A stretch of DNA of 64,000 bases, taken from positions 496,001-560,000 of the forward strand of contig JBLDXI010000074.1 of the NCBI GenBank assembly GCA_047495785.1. Direction: 5' to 3'. This document shows positions 41,246-53,557 of the stretch, in pieces; position 1 is the stretch's first letter, and each line of letters starts with the position of its first letter. The position numbers and the translations under genes were made by a program. The stretch comes from Lepidodermella squamata. Its lineage: Eukaryota; Gastrotricha. The notes beneath the pieces were generated by a model. It was not told the DNA's origin and made no database searches. It worked only from the letters and a program-made list of their open reading frames with translations.

Positions 41246-43528
41246 TTTGTACGAGTTAGTAAAACAAAGGTAGAAAAAGTAAAAACAAGATCTAAAAATG
41301 TCTGCACACAACGATAGGAAAAAATTAATGATTTTACAGAAATAATTAAGGAGGACTTTATACTAAAAATATTAGAAATATTATTAGCTAAATCGAGACA
41401 TGACCTGGAACCACTTTTTGCTGGAAAATTGCCTGGCGTTTAAAAAATAAGTACAATTAAGAAGAGAAAATGTTTAAATGACCGGCCGTGAGACTTGAGT
41501 GTTGATGATCAACTTTTGATGAGCACGCGACCTAATATTTCGCGCGCACGTTGCACCAGTTTGCAATTGGCGCCCTGGCACCGTAAACTGACACGTGTTT
41601 CACGGCGCCATTTTTTTAAATTCGCGAAGCAGCTTGGTCTCTTCAATATCCGGGAAAACCGCAATTAAACTTCAGTTTCTTCAATTCTTCAACTTGGGAC
41701 TTCTTCAATTTTCTCCATTTTCTCTTCATTTCATCAGGAACCTTTTCAGTTTAAACACCCTAGAAAATTCTTCGAAAAGTCGTTTTCTCAACATGTTTAT
41801 AACCAGCCAGTTTTATTATAGCAATAAACAGACAACAATACCAACATTGGTACAATGCACGTTTTGCAGCGCGTCCTTTCCAACACATCCGATGACGATC
41901 TTAATCATTAGAATTTTTCTCCTGATTCTGCAGCTCTCACATTACTACTACCACTAGATAGGACTAACGAACGAGGTGTCAATTGTCATGATAATTTGTT
42001 ATCCAATATTTAATTATTTTTTAATAAACGTAGCGCTGAAATTGAGACAGAGATGAAGAGAGAGAGAGAGAGAGAGAGAACATACAAGCCTTGATAATTT
42101 GGAAATAAAACACGTCTTTTCATCGACTGTTTCAAAGTTCCGCGTTGAAAATTGCCCAGTAATAGGAGGAATATTTCATAAATATTCGTCATTGATTACA
42201 TCAATATTATTATTTATTTTAATCATAGCCACGTAAAAGAGTCAGAGAGAGAGAAGAGATGCAGAGCGAGATAGCGAACGCAGAAACGAGCACAAAATAT
42301 GAATCATTTCGCAGGCTGTCCATTTTTTTCGCAAAGGTAAAAACAATGCACAGATTACGAAATTAATATATAATAACGATTAAATAATATAATAATGATA
42401 ATAAAAATTAGTCTTTTTTCTCGTCTATTATTGTTGTTGATATTATACGTTTATTCTACAACTAGATACAATGACTCGCTCACAAAAAATGACAAAATTA
42501 GGTAGTATGTTTATTCATACTCAATATTCGCAATCTTTATATGCTTTCCACAAATATAAAAACGCACGGTATACTCACTCTTTGATTAAAACATGGAAAA
42601 AATTGAATGATTTTTTTATATTAATAATTAAAACGCGACTTTTTTACAGGAACAACAATTCGCCTCACATTCAAACAAACTGGAATCACGTTCATTTCAC
42701 AACATCAACTTCGGCTTCATAAAAAATGGACATGTTAAAACGGAAGTATTTATTAAAATTATTGAATAATATTTACAGTTAGAAAGTGTTTAAACCACTC
42801 GAATTTTCTCGAAAAAAATCATATATAAGAAAGATTTCTCGTGTTGATTTCATCATCATCTGAATTATTTTCCGTTTCCAAGGTCGAGGCAAATAATATA
42901 AGACAACTTGATGGAAAATTGGAGAAGACACAGTGTGTATAAAGAGCTTGTAGAAGTCTGGAGCGGAGGTGCAATAAGGCACCTATATTCGATAAATATT
43001 AACAATCAATCAATTAAAATTAAAACAATAGCAATAAATTATAGAATTTGTTTACCACCAGACAGCGTGAAGAACAACACCATGTCAAAAAACGTGCCGA
43101 CACAACACAGCGAGAGATGATAATGAGCTAATTATTCAATGATGAATTTTCGCAAGACTGATTTTTTTACAAGTGCAAGATCGAAAAACAGCGCCAATTT
43201 CGAAAGTGGAATAATTAAATGACTACATAATAGCGAAGTTATATTAAAATCATGATAATGTATAATATATTTGACGATCACGAGAAAAAAGGCAACCAAT
43301 CAATGATTCCTCGTATTCAGTCCAGGATTAGAAGACAAAATTGTTCGCGAATAGTAATAAATGACAAGATTGATTAAAAACAAGGTAGAATGTGTACATT
43401 TTTTCATTACTTACAATGCGACTACTCACTTTGTTTATGAGATGATGAAAATCGAATAAAAAATCGGAAGAAAATTGGTTTATTTTCGCTATAAATTATT
43501 GTTATCAAGTAGATTAATAATAATTCAC
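41246..43528. other. Intergenic: 5' side of the PARP-finger gene to 3' end of the large zinc-finger gene
   Basis: AT-rich with AG microsatellites at 42057 and near 42241. Several short open frames, none with protein-like composition. It likely includes the PARP-finger gene promoter and the 3' UTR of the zinc-finger gene. Confidence 0.4.
42057..42079. repeat. (AG)n microsatellite
   Basis: About eleven AG units in an AT-rich intergenic region; shorter AG-rich runs recur near 42241-42270. Confidence 0.8.
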
Positions 43529-46500
43529 TCATTTTTGGAGATGCACCGTCGTTCGATGGACGTCCAACTCCTGAGGCATAGCAAAGGCCTCCTTGCAATC
43601 GGGGCAAACAAACGGTTTCTCCCCGGTGTGAGCCAGTCGGTGCAGGAGAAGATCGAAAGGGGCCGAAAACGACGCGCTACAGTCCGGACACGCGTAGTTT
43701 TGCTGCTGGCCGGAAGACGTCGATTGCAACAACTGCTGCTCATCCTCCTTAACCGAATCATCAGCCGAAACCGGCCGTTCGATCACAGCCGCGGTTTGAG
43801 GCACCAGTGAAACCGCCTGGTTTCGCCGCTGATACACGCCGTGAACCGTCCGCATGTGCTCTTTCAACGTCCTGGCGCTTGTATAGGTCCGACGGCACAA
43901 CTCGCAGGTCGCGCCGCCCTCAGCCGCGTCATTTTGCTGCTCGGAATTCGGCGTTTCATCGTCTTTATTCCAGCAACAGTGGCGCGTGAAATGCCATGGT
44001 AGGAACGACTTGTTACATTTCGGGCACTCCTTCTTCGGGCAAGTTCCGTGGGCTGAAAAACGGTGCAGCCGCAGTGCTGAGCTGGATTTGAAAGATTTAT
44101 TGCAAATCGTGCACTGTTCCGTGCCGCCAGTTTGGTCCTGGCCGTTGTCCTCCGCCGCGTCCTCAACCACAGCCGGCGCAGACGTGTCCATCATAACAGC
44201 CAGCGGGTCTTCGAATGACATTTCCGCGTCATCGTCGTCGCCGTTTTCGGCCTTTGGTTGGTGTTTGAAAGCGAGAAAATCGTCGTAGAAACCTTCTGGT
44301 TCAGGGAAGACCATCATTGAGCGAGACCCGGAATGGGCCGGCGGTGGTTCTTGAAGCAGCACCGGTACGACTTCAGGCTCAGGCATCACGACCGACGCCG
44401 GGTAGACGGGTTGAGCTTCGACTTTCAAGGCAATACCCTCTTGATCTTGTTGGCCGTCTTGGTCTGACCCGGTTTCGTACATGTCGTCCGATTTCTCAGC
44501 GCCATTCGCGCCTTTCCGCTGATAAAGCCCGTGAGCGATGCGGCGGTGGTCATTCAATGTCCGCCTACAAAGAAAAAATGAAAATAAAACAATTAAAAAC
44601 TGCGGACTAGAAATTAATCAATTTTTTTGTAATTTTAAAATTTGACAATTACTCTGCTTTATAGACTAAGAGCTTTCGAGGCAGGAGCGATGCGGCAACA
44701 TTGGCTCGAAGACATTTTCATTAAAAATGAGGCTTCAGAAAGCCAAAAATTCGCGGAATTCTACGATTTTTTCGTCATTTTCCAATCGGATAAAAATTAT
44801 TGAAACCAATGTCAAACACCTTAAACCCTATAATGTATATGAAGTCTAAAAATTCGGATTTTGCTTATAGAAAAGTCCAATGTGTGGGGATTCAAATTCA
44901 TTAAAAGGCTTATTTATGCTCAACTTAATCAGTTAAAATTAACTTTGAATTTTAACAAAAACATTTTTACAAAATTTTCCAAAACAACCTAGGATATCAA
45001 ATTTTGAGATTTTTTAGTCAAACAAACCTGCAAAGATATCGCCGATCGCAAAGTTCGCATTTCCAATCGAAACCAGCGCCAGAATCATCCACAACCGGTT
45101 GCTGCTGCAAAACCGGCTGTGCAGCAACAGCCAAGGGCGAAGCTGCTACCGCTGCTGCCACCGCCGCAGTGTTCGACTCAACCGCACTAGAAGTCGGATC
45201 GCAGGCATGTCGCGAGAAGTGACACGGCAAAATCGCCTTGTTACACTTCGGGCAAATGCGTTTCGGGCAGGCGCCATGCGTCGAATACCGATGCTTCCTG
45301 ACATCGGTCAAATTCGAAAACGGCATGTGGCAAATGCCGCATTTGTACCCATTCGTCGGCGTATTGCCGTTCGTATTCGCCACCTCAACGTCGTCTTCAT
45401 CCGTCATTTCTGGAAGCATAGCGCCGCCGTCGCCATTTTGCGGTTGCTGTTGTGGCTCAGTTTTCAAATTCGCAATAATTTCCTCAGCAGCCGAGTCGAA
45501 GATGCCGTGCTCCAGTTCGAGATGCGTCTTCAGCAACGCGTCATTCGCGAAGGCCATCGGGCAAAACTCGCATTTTATCTCGATTTCAGCCGCCGGTTTT
45601 TGCGGCTGTGGCACTGCGGCCTGCTTCTTCGCCGGCTGTTCGCCGTTCTCAGTACTCCAGCAGCAGTGGCGGGGGAAATGGCACGGTAGGAACGACTTGT
45701 TACACCTCGTACACAACTGCCGTTGTCGGCTGACGTGTGTCACGTAGCGATGCAGCCGCAACGCCGAGCTGTTTTTGAAGGTTTTGTGGCAAATATCGCA
45801 CTCAGTTTCATTCGGCGCGACGGCTAGCGAGGTTGAACTCGCCTCAGGCGGCGATGAAGCAGCGCCATTTGCCAGCAGTTGCTGCAATTCCGAGTTATTC
45901 GCCGCCTGCATTTCTTCATCCTGGTCGAGGTTGTTCGGCGATAGCGATGAGCCGCGCTTCTCACTCGTTTCATCGCCGGTTTTTCGGGTCTGGTACACGC
46001 CATGGCCGATTCTGAGGTGGTCTTTCAACGTCCGGCTGCTTTGGTAGCGCCGGTCGCACAGATGGCACTTCCATTCCAGCGAATTAGTCGAGGCGGTCTG
46101 GGCAGGTTGAGCCTGGGTCTGGGCCGGGGTGGCCGCGACCCCCGTGCAAGAATGGCGAGCGAAATGGCACGGTAGGAAGGTTCGCTTGCAATTCGGGCAC
46201 GTCTTCTTCGGGCAGGCGCCATGCCCAGACAGGCGGTGAAGTCGCGCGGCTGAGCTTGATTTGAACACTTTCGAGCAGATATCGCACTCGTACATAGGCG
46301 AAGACGGGTCGCCGATGACAGTGATGCCCGGGTTCGGTTTTGGCTCGGAACCGCCCGGCGTTGAGGGCGGGGCGGTTTTAGCCGGCGATGGGGTCGGCAC
46401 CTGGGGTGACGGGCTAGGTGACGGGGTCTCCCCACCCCCAGCCGCTGAGGACGGTCGTTTCGTCTGGTAGATGCCATGCGCGATCCTCAAATGGTCTTTC

Positions 46501-49500
46501 AACGTCCTGTGACTCAAATATTGCCGGTCACACTGCTCGCATTTCCACGACTGATCACCGCCCTCGGCTGTCTCAACAGGTTCTTCCTTCGAATTTGCTA
46601 GAGCCGCCTGCTCCTTCGCAGCATTTTGCTGGCAAAAATGGCGCGAGTAGTGCCAGGGCAGGTACCACTTGTTGCACGTAGTACAGTGCCGTTTCGGACA
46701 GGCCCCGTGGGCAGAAAACAGGTGTAGCCTCGCGGCGCCGTGGCTTTGAAACACCTTGTGGCAAACGCCGCATTCATTGCCGTTCAAATTCAACGGCATT
46801 TTACCACCGGGTCGTTTTTCCGGGACAACAACAGCCGGCTTGTCATGATCAGCCTCATCCTCCTCGTTATTCGCCGCGGTCGACGAGCCGAAATCGGACG
46901 ATTTTTGATTGCGTTGATACACGCCGTGAATGACTCGCATGTGGCACTTCAACGTGTGGTCGTTCGCATACCGCCGCTGGCACAAATTGCATTGCGGCAG
47001 GTTAGGATCGTCGGATAGCACTTGACTAATCGCGCCGCCGTTTTGGTCCTCGGAAACAGGCGAATTGTGACTCGAATTGTCCTTCGGAATAACACTGCTC
47101 GCGGTTCCGTTCCAGCAAACGTGGCGTTTAACATGCCAAGGCAGCAGGAATTTTTTACATTTCGGGCACATTTTCTTCGGGCACGCGCCGTGTGTTGAAT
47201 AGCGGTGTTTCCGCAACGCGGCAATGTCTCGGAATAATTTGTAACAAATGCCGCATTTGTAACTTTTAACACCAGGCGGAATTTTGCTGCTCAAATTCAA
47301 CACTAAATTGTTGTCCGGGTCTTCTGAGCTGTCGACTTTCATGCGCTTCGGCGGGCATGACAGGTCTAAAACGCCGCCGCTCGACGAATTCGACGACGTT
47401 TCATTGACGACATCTGACGATTGAGGCGGCGGTGGCATTGAAACAGACGGCAGGAAGGCTTGTAAATTTCGCCGTTGATACACGCCGTGCACGACTCGGA
47501 GGTGATCTTTCAAAGTCCGCCTTAACAAAGAAGAAAATTCCAATTTAGGTTTCATAAAATTCATCAATAAATAACATTTTCGCTAGATGAAAAAAAATAA
47601 ATAAAAAAATGATTGAAAAATAACTGCCGCGTTAAAAAGCTAGAATTCGCCACACTAAGCGCATGTTATTCCGTGGAAAAGTTTGGCGCACCTGCAACTG
47701 TTTCAATAAAAACTAGGGTAGATAGGGATGGATGGGCGGCAGTTTATTTGCTTAGACGCCACTTCCTGCGGCGTTAAAATTTCACGTTTAACGTCAAGCC
47801 CGTCTGAATATTCAGCAAACACGAGTCGAGTCTAGTCGTCAAAATTGTCTTATGAATACTTGTGCTAAACACCAGTAGATTATACATCCGAGTGTGTAAG
47901 AAAACTTAAGTAAATAAACTGGCTGCAATAAACGTTGGATTATGGGCAATGTTTTCTTGCTTCCAATGCATGCGCTTGGGCAAAAAGTCCCACACTTCAC
48001 GTCATTTCCCAAAATTAAATAGAGACAACAGAAAATATTAATTTTTATATAATTATAGGCTAAACGAGCTAATTTTAATGAGTAAAATTGTGCTCGATGA
48101 CGATGGAGTGAAAATAAGGAAATAACGCTAGCAGCAAAAATTCGAGCGGAAAAAATCCCGAAAAATATAGTGAAAAAACGGCAAAACGCAAAGATCCGAT
48201 CACCATTTTTAGCCGATCACTTGAATATTCAAGCAAGCGAAAAAATTCTAAATAAAACTCATCAAAAAATCCTATAAAATAAGTTATAGCTCGAAAACAA
48301 AAATAAATGAAAAAACGTATGAGAATGGCGAGAAAAATTATGGGACAGTGATAATCTACGAACCTGCTCAAATAGCGGCGTTCACACATAGTACAGCGCC
48401 ATTCGACCGGCGGCGGATAGCCACCGATGACTTCATTCGCATCTTCGGCGACTTCGATGGCCTCGTTGAGCGGCGAATCGCTACTGCTGATAGCTGCTGC
48501 TGCTGCGGCCTGGCCGGCACACGCGTGGCGCAGGTAGTGCCACGGCAGGAACGACTTGTTGCATTTCGAACACATGCGCCGCGGGCACGCGCCGTGGGCT
48601 GAGAAGCGGTGCAGGCGGAGGGCCGAGCTGTTTTTGAACGACCGCCTACACGTCACGCATTCGTGAACATCTGTCGATGTTGTAGTAGTAGCAGCAGCAG
48701 CATTCGTCGTAGTTGTTGTAGACGGCTCAATATCTACCACCACTGTAGAAGGGGTGGCTTGTCGATGGCGGAGGAAGGAAACGCCGTTGCATTGATCGCT
48801 GCTGCTGCTGCTGGCCGGTTCTTCGGGCGACGGCGACGTGTTGTTTTTATTACTATTCGTGGCAGCCGCAGTACTGGCGCTATTATTGCCATTAGTCCCC
48901 AGAGCGCCGCTTGTTGATGAGGAAGGACGTGCGCCGGCGATCGAAGAAGACGGCGCGCCATTATCGGAATGCAACTCGCTGCTGCTGCTGCTGATGTCTA
49001 TTGTTTTCTTAGAAATTCGCTGCGGCTGCTGCTGCTGATAAACGCCGTGCACGACCCGCATATGGTCTTTCAACGCATGCTCACCCGCGTACTGCCGATT
49101 GCACATGTCGCATTTTGACGACGACGACGACGCGCTGGGAGAGCGCGGCGGCGACGAAAGATTAGCACACTGGTCGCTACCACCAGCACCAGCACCACGA
49201 CCATTATTATTGAGCTCGTTATCGGCGGCCGCGGCAGCCACCACCAGCAAACAGCTGTGCGCCGAGAACTGCGACGCTAGATAAGACTTTCGACAGCGCG
49301 AGCAGAAGCGCTTCTGCAGGCTGTGGTGCCGCCAGCGGTGCATGCCCAGCGAGCCGCGGTTCTTGAACACCTTGTGGCACACCGGGCACTCGGCGCGCCG
49401 GTGCTGGCCCGACGCCGTCGAGCTGCTCGACAGCAGCGACATCGCCTGGTCGCTGTCTTCCTCGCCATTGCCGTTGTCCAACTCGGCGCTGTACGCGTCG

Positions 49501-51496
49501 CTCCCGCTCGCTAGAAGTTCCTCGAGTTTCTCGCGTTGACTCACCTAAATCACGGAAAAGACATTATTTTTTTATGTTGATATTATTCAGAATAAAATTA
49601 TATTAATAAATTCAAATTTGATAAATATTATCGATTTTTCATACAAATGAGTTTTGTTCTTGAAGGCAGTTTTAGAAGAGTTACTTTACTAAAAATACAA
49701 AATTACCATCAATTATCGAGGGCCAACATAATTTTCAGGCAACATCTATGAAATTCAATGGTATTTACGTTATACCGCCACTGAATCTACTCGAAAGTCG
49801 GATTTTTCAGGGTCGCGAAAGAGAATTGCAGAAGAAGTTTTCGACGGGCGAAAATAAGCATGGCCATTTGAAACGGGTTCTTTTGGACGGTACTAATAAT
49901 TTAACGAGAGCGCAAAAAATGATTCTAACTTTCCCAAAAATCGATGGAAGGCTAGAAACAAGTAACCAGAATGTCTACGCCGCGGCGTCAACGGCTGAAT
50001 AAACGCATCTTTCGCGTCAAAAATGAAAGGATCAACTGACGAAGAAACTTTAGGTGAAATTTTCTACATGAGAAAATAGCTATAGAACAAATAGTCGTAT
50101 AACTACGCTGTTTCAATTGAAAGCAAATGGAACAGTGAAACTCCAACAATTTTTAGCTAGTATGAAATGCATTTTCCAATTCATAATTTAAAATTTAGTT
50201 CATTTAAACCTGAATCACAGGATAATGCGATGCCACTTTGGCCTCATCTCCAGTCATTTAGCCTATGAATTCCTTATATAATTCCTCGTGGAAACAGATC
50301 AATATATGAATCGCAATTGGAGAAAATCCAAAATTTAATAATCCAATTCTAACATATTTGACAAAAAACCGAAATATCGTAAATTGGGTTTGCAATATTT
50401 ACCTGATGAACGCGGACCAAGTGGTCGGTGAGCGATCGCGAATCGGTCAACTCGATTTGACACAGGACGCATTTGAGGAGTTCCGCCTCGACTTCCGGCT
50501 CGAGCTCCTCCTCCTCGGTGGTCGCAAGTATCGGCTCAACTGATTCAACAACAACAGCGACGGGCGTCGGTTTTCGCTTGTTCTTGCCACCAGTCGACGA
50601 TTTGTTCTCCCAGCAGCAGTGCCGCGCGAAATGGCACGGGCGGTACGCTTTCTGGCAGAATTTGCACACCTGGCGCGGTCCGGTGCCGTGCGCCGAGAAG
50701 CGATGCAGCCGAACGGCGGACAGCGAGCCGAACACCTTGCTGCAAGTGTTGCATTTGTAGCCGTCGCCGCCGCCCGTCAACTCGATGTTTGCACTGAGTT
50801 GTGCGCGCGTTTCGCCCACAGTGTCAACACTGCTAGCTACGGCCTGTTTATTAGTCGCCGCGGTACTACTGCTGCTAGAATCGGGTATGTTAACAACGCG
50901 CCGGCCGTGCACGATGTTGATGTGGCGTTTCAAGATCGCCTCCCATTTGAATTGCCTCGGACACAGTTTGCACGCATACATGCGCCGCACATTCGAGTGG
51001 TAGTAGTAGTTGTGAGCCTTCAGCGCGAAAATCCCAGAGAAAGCCTTATGACATAAATCACAATAACATGGTCCTTCCATCATCACAGCAGTCGCGGCGG
51101 GGTCCAGCTGCTCTTGATTCACCGCCAACACCATTTCATCCTCCTCGTCGCCATTCGACGATAACGGCGGGGACACTTCGTCACGAATTCGCGTCTCCAG
51201 ATTGAGCTTTCGAGGTGGCGCTTTACTCCTTCGATTTGAGCGTTGCGGTTTTTCTACTTCGTCGTCATGACTTGAACACACTCGTTCGTGCGACTGAAGC
51301 GCGACAATCGTTGGAAAGGACGTTTCACACGTCTGACATACAAATTGACTAGGTTCGATATCAAATTCGTCTAATAGCATTTTCTTATTGCGTTGGCTGG
51401 AAGTAAATCTCAAGGTAGCAACAGGATCTGATACTATAAAATATAATGGTTAACTTCACATTTGATCAATCCAGATCTAAACATACCATCTGCCAT
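43529..51496 (-). CDS. Large C2H2 zinc-finger protein with nine repeated finger modules
   Basis: Five exons: 51487-51496, 50403-51433, 48364-49544, 45028-47520, 43529-44564; phases match at every joint, 1916 aa. The first exon is only ATGGCAGATG. Early fingers are conventional. Then a module repeats nine times: a canonical finger ending HRFSAHG-like, a linker often HGACPK, a short finger of pattern C-x2-C-x7-H-x3-H followed by Cys (for example CPKCNKSFLPWHFTRHCC), and in most copies a third finger ending TLKDHLRxxHGVYQ. The C-terminus has two classical fingers joined by TGEKPF. Between modules are Ser/Asn/Gln-rich spacers. The introns at both ends of exon 4 cut the third finger at the same codon (RYLxR^RTL). 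A nuclear DNA-binding regulator is likely; I recognise no named orthologue. Confidence 0.85.
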
Positions 51497-51664
51497 AGTA
51501 AAAAATTAAACAAGGGTAGGCACAATAGGGTTAAGACACATCGATTTACATCATGTAATAACCAAAAATTAAAAAACCTAAATAAGGAGAAAATACAGCA
51601 AAATTGATCAATTATTCGAGAAAGCGCTGAAATTCGAAAGAGAAAAAATGGAAGAACGAAAAAA

Positions 51665-52780
51665 TCAACAATCCACGCCTTTGCATTGGCAATCATGGAC
51701 ATCAAGTTGCTCGAAAGTATCAAATTGCAAACGGCAAAACGGGCAAGGAAATAGTTTCTTCTCATTATGCTTGTCGTGCAAATGCGTTAAGAAGTCCAAC
51801 GGTCGCAGGAATTGCAGTTTGCAAGACCGGCACATGAACTTGTTCGCCTTCGTGTTGATAACAGGCGGCTCGTCGTCGATAATAGACGGTGATGAGCTCG
51901 CCGAACTAGCTACTGACCCCATGCGCTGAGGGGTTTTAGGAACGATTGGTTCCGCAACAGGTGGAGTTTCGACCTCTGAATCATCCAGCTCAATGACGGA
52001 GCCGGTATCACATTTATGCCGAGCAACTTCAGCTTTTTTAATAGCTTTCATGCAATTGATACAGAAGTGCAGCTCCGGATGCAATGTTTTAAAATGCTTC
52101 ACGATTTCGGTTTTACCGCGACGCACTCGACGGCATATCTCGCAAAAGAATTTCACATCGTTAGCAGATTGATTTGTCTTGGCTGCTGGAGTTCGATTGC
52201 GAGCCTGTGGCGGCTTCGTTGTCGCCACTTCAGCAATAGCAGGAGTAACCGGTTTCTTCGGTTTAACTGTTCCTAAGCAAAGTTCCTCATGAAGACTAAG
52301 CAAATGTGCAGTCATGAAACCAGACGAGCAACCGCTGCAGGTGTATCGATCTGATTTCGCGTTACTCGGGAAAATGGGCTGAATTTTGGTCGGTGATCCA
52401 TATAAGGATGCAAAAAACGAAGACCCAGAAGCCGCATTATGCTGTTTGTGTGACTTCAGATGCATTTTAAGCGTAGAATCGGAAGTGTAAGGAAGGAAGC
52501 AAATGGGACAAACATAAGAAGTCTCCAATCCGCGATCTAAACAAACAGGTGGACGTTAACAGTAGCGCTAAATTTAATTTGGTCTTAAATACTTCGAACA
52601 TAATCAGAATGGACATTGAAAATCGAAGAAGCGTCTTTAGTCAAGTCACCACTGCCTCGACTACCACTTCGCATTGATAAGTAATCTAAAAACCGATTTA
52701 CAGATAGGTTAAATCTCTAAAATTGGCAGAAGACTCTTACCATTTTCTGTAACATCCACGACCCCACTAGAGGTAGACAT
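51665..52780 (-). CDS. Small C2H2 zinc-finger protein upstream of the large one
   Basis: Three exons: 52741-52780, 52650-52685, 51665-52536, phases 1-1-0, 315 aa; the 36-nt middle exon is the least certain part and could be skipped without breaking frame. Fingers visible: YVCPICFLPY...H-x3-H, YTCSGCSSGF, FFCEICRRV...HFKTLH followed by CINCMKAIKKAEVARHKC, then CRSCKLQF and CPFCRLQF. The third and fourth resemble a decayed version of the module in the neighbouring large gene, with the first His of the short finger replaced by Glu. Its stop is 168 bp upstream of the next gene's start on the same strand, so the pair may be an old tandem duplication or share a promoter region. Nuclear regulator inferred. 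Confidence 0.75.
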
Positions 52781-53303
52781 GGGCTTCCAGTTCACAAAAT
52801 ATCAAACCAAAACGATTCCCTAAAACGAAAGACATTCCGCAATTATTGCCAAGCAGTTGGTTACCGCAAATAGCGAGTGGGAAGATAAGTTCATTGCAAA
52901 ATTCGCACTTAACTTGATAATCATTTTACAATGACAGGCGACGGAATACGGAATGCTGAAAAATGAAGCCAAATAATCCGTCTGATAGGTTACTCAAGCC
53001 CTGGAAAAAGGCTGAAGTTTGAAAACCGAGTAACCTAAGAGTTTTCAGCTACAAAAAGCAGGTCTTGAAAATGAATTGGATAATTCTCAACGGATTACGC
53101 AAGTCTCATCTTTTGGCAATTGCGACTGGCGTGAAATGCACTGTACTTTGTACCTCGAGACATTCGGACGTCAGCGTTGAAAACAACTTTTGAAGGAATC
53201 ACGAAGAAAGAAAATTCAAAACCTTATTTTTATTTCAACGTAAATACAATAAAACATAATTTCAATATTAAAATATAATTTTACATTGTTTTCCATAATT
53301 TTG

Positions 53304-53555
53304 TTATTTATTTTTTTGAATTTTTCTTAACGCGGGAAGTGGGCCGGCAAACTGCTCGTTGAACTTCCCTGGCAAAAACCCAAGTTTGATGACCATGTGA
53401 ACAATGAACAAACTAGTCGCTACAGAAAGAAAAAGTGAGAAGAGAAAAGAGAGTTGGATAATTGGAAGAAACCATAAAGTTGAAACTTCAGCAGCACTTT
53501 CTATGAATTTCAGCGTTGTAGTCGCATATTCACTATTATTAGAGGAATTATTCAC
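53304..53555 (-). CDS. Possible last exon of a small membrane protein
   Basis: An open stretch of about 84 codons encodes a strongly hydrophobic region (LWFLPIIQLSFLFSLFLSVATSLFIVHMVI) and a basic tail, with an AATAAA overlapping the stop codon. The frame opens with GTG, not ATG, and is closed by a stop just upstream, so it is not a complete gene as it stands. A pyrimidine-rich TTTCTTTCTGTAG could be the acceptor of a shorter exon starting near 53418. It lies head-to-head with the FERM/PDZ gene. It may equally be chance; I do not recognise it. Confidence 0.25.
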   Translation of the reverse strand: MNNSSNNSEYATTTLKFIESAAEVSTLWFLPIIQLSFLFSLFLSVATSLFIVHMVIKLGFLPGKFNEQFAGPLPALRKIQKNK

Positions 53556-53557
53556 AA

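Noticed and set aside
44997-46477. Overlapping frames in the zinc-finger exons on both strands
   Set aside because: Shadows of the dense C2H2 coding frame, no domain of their own.
49748-50002. 84-codon plus-strand frame in an intron of the large zinc-finger gene
   Set aside because: No protein-like domain signal and no splice context; probably chance.
53304-53555. Complete small gene starting at 53555
   Set aside because: The apparent start is GTG with a stop just upstream; kept only as a low-confidence possible exon.
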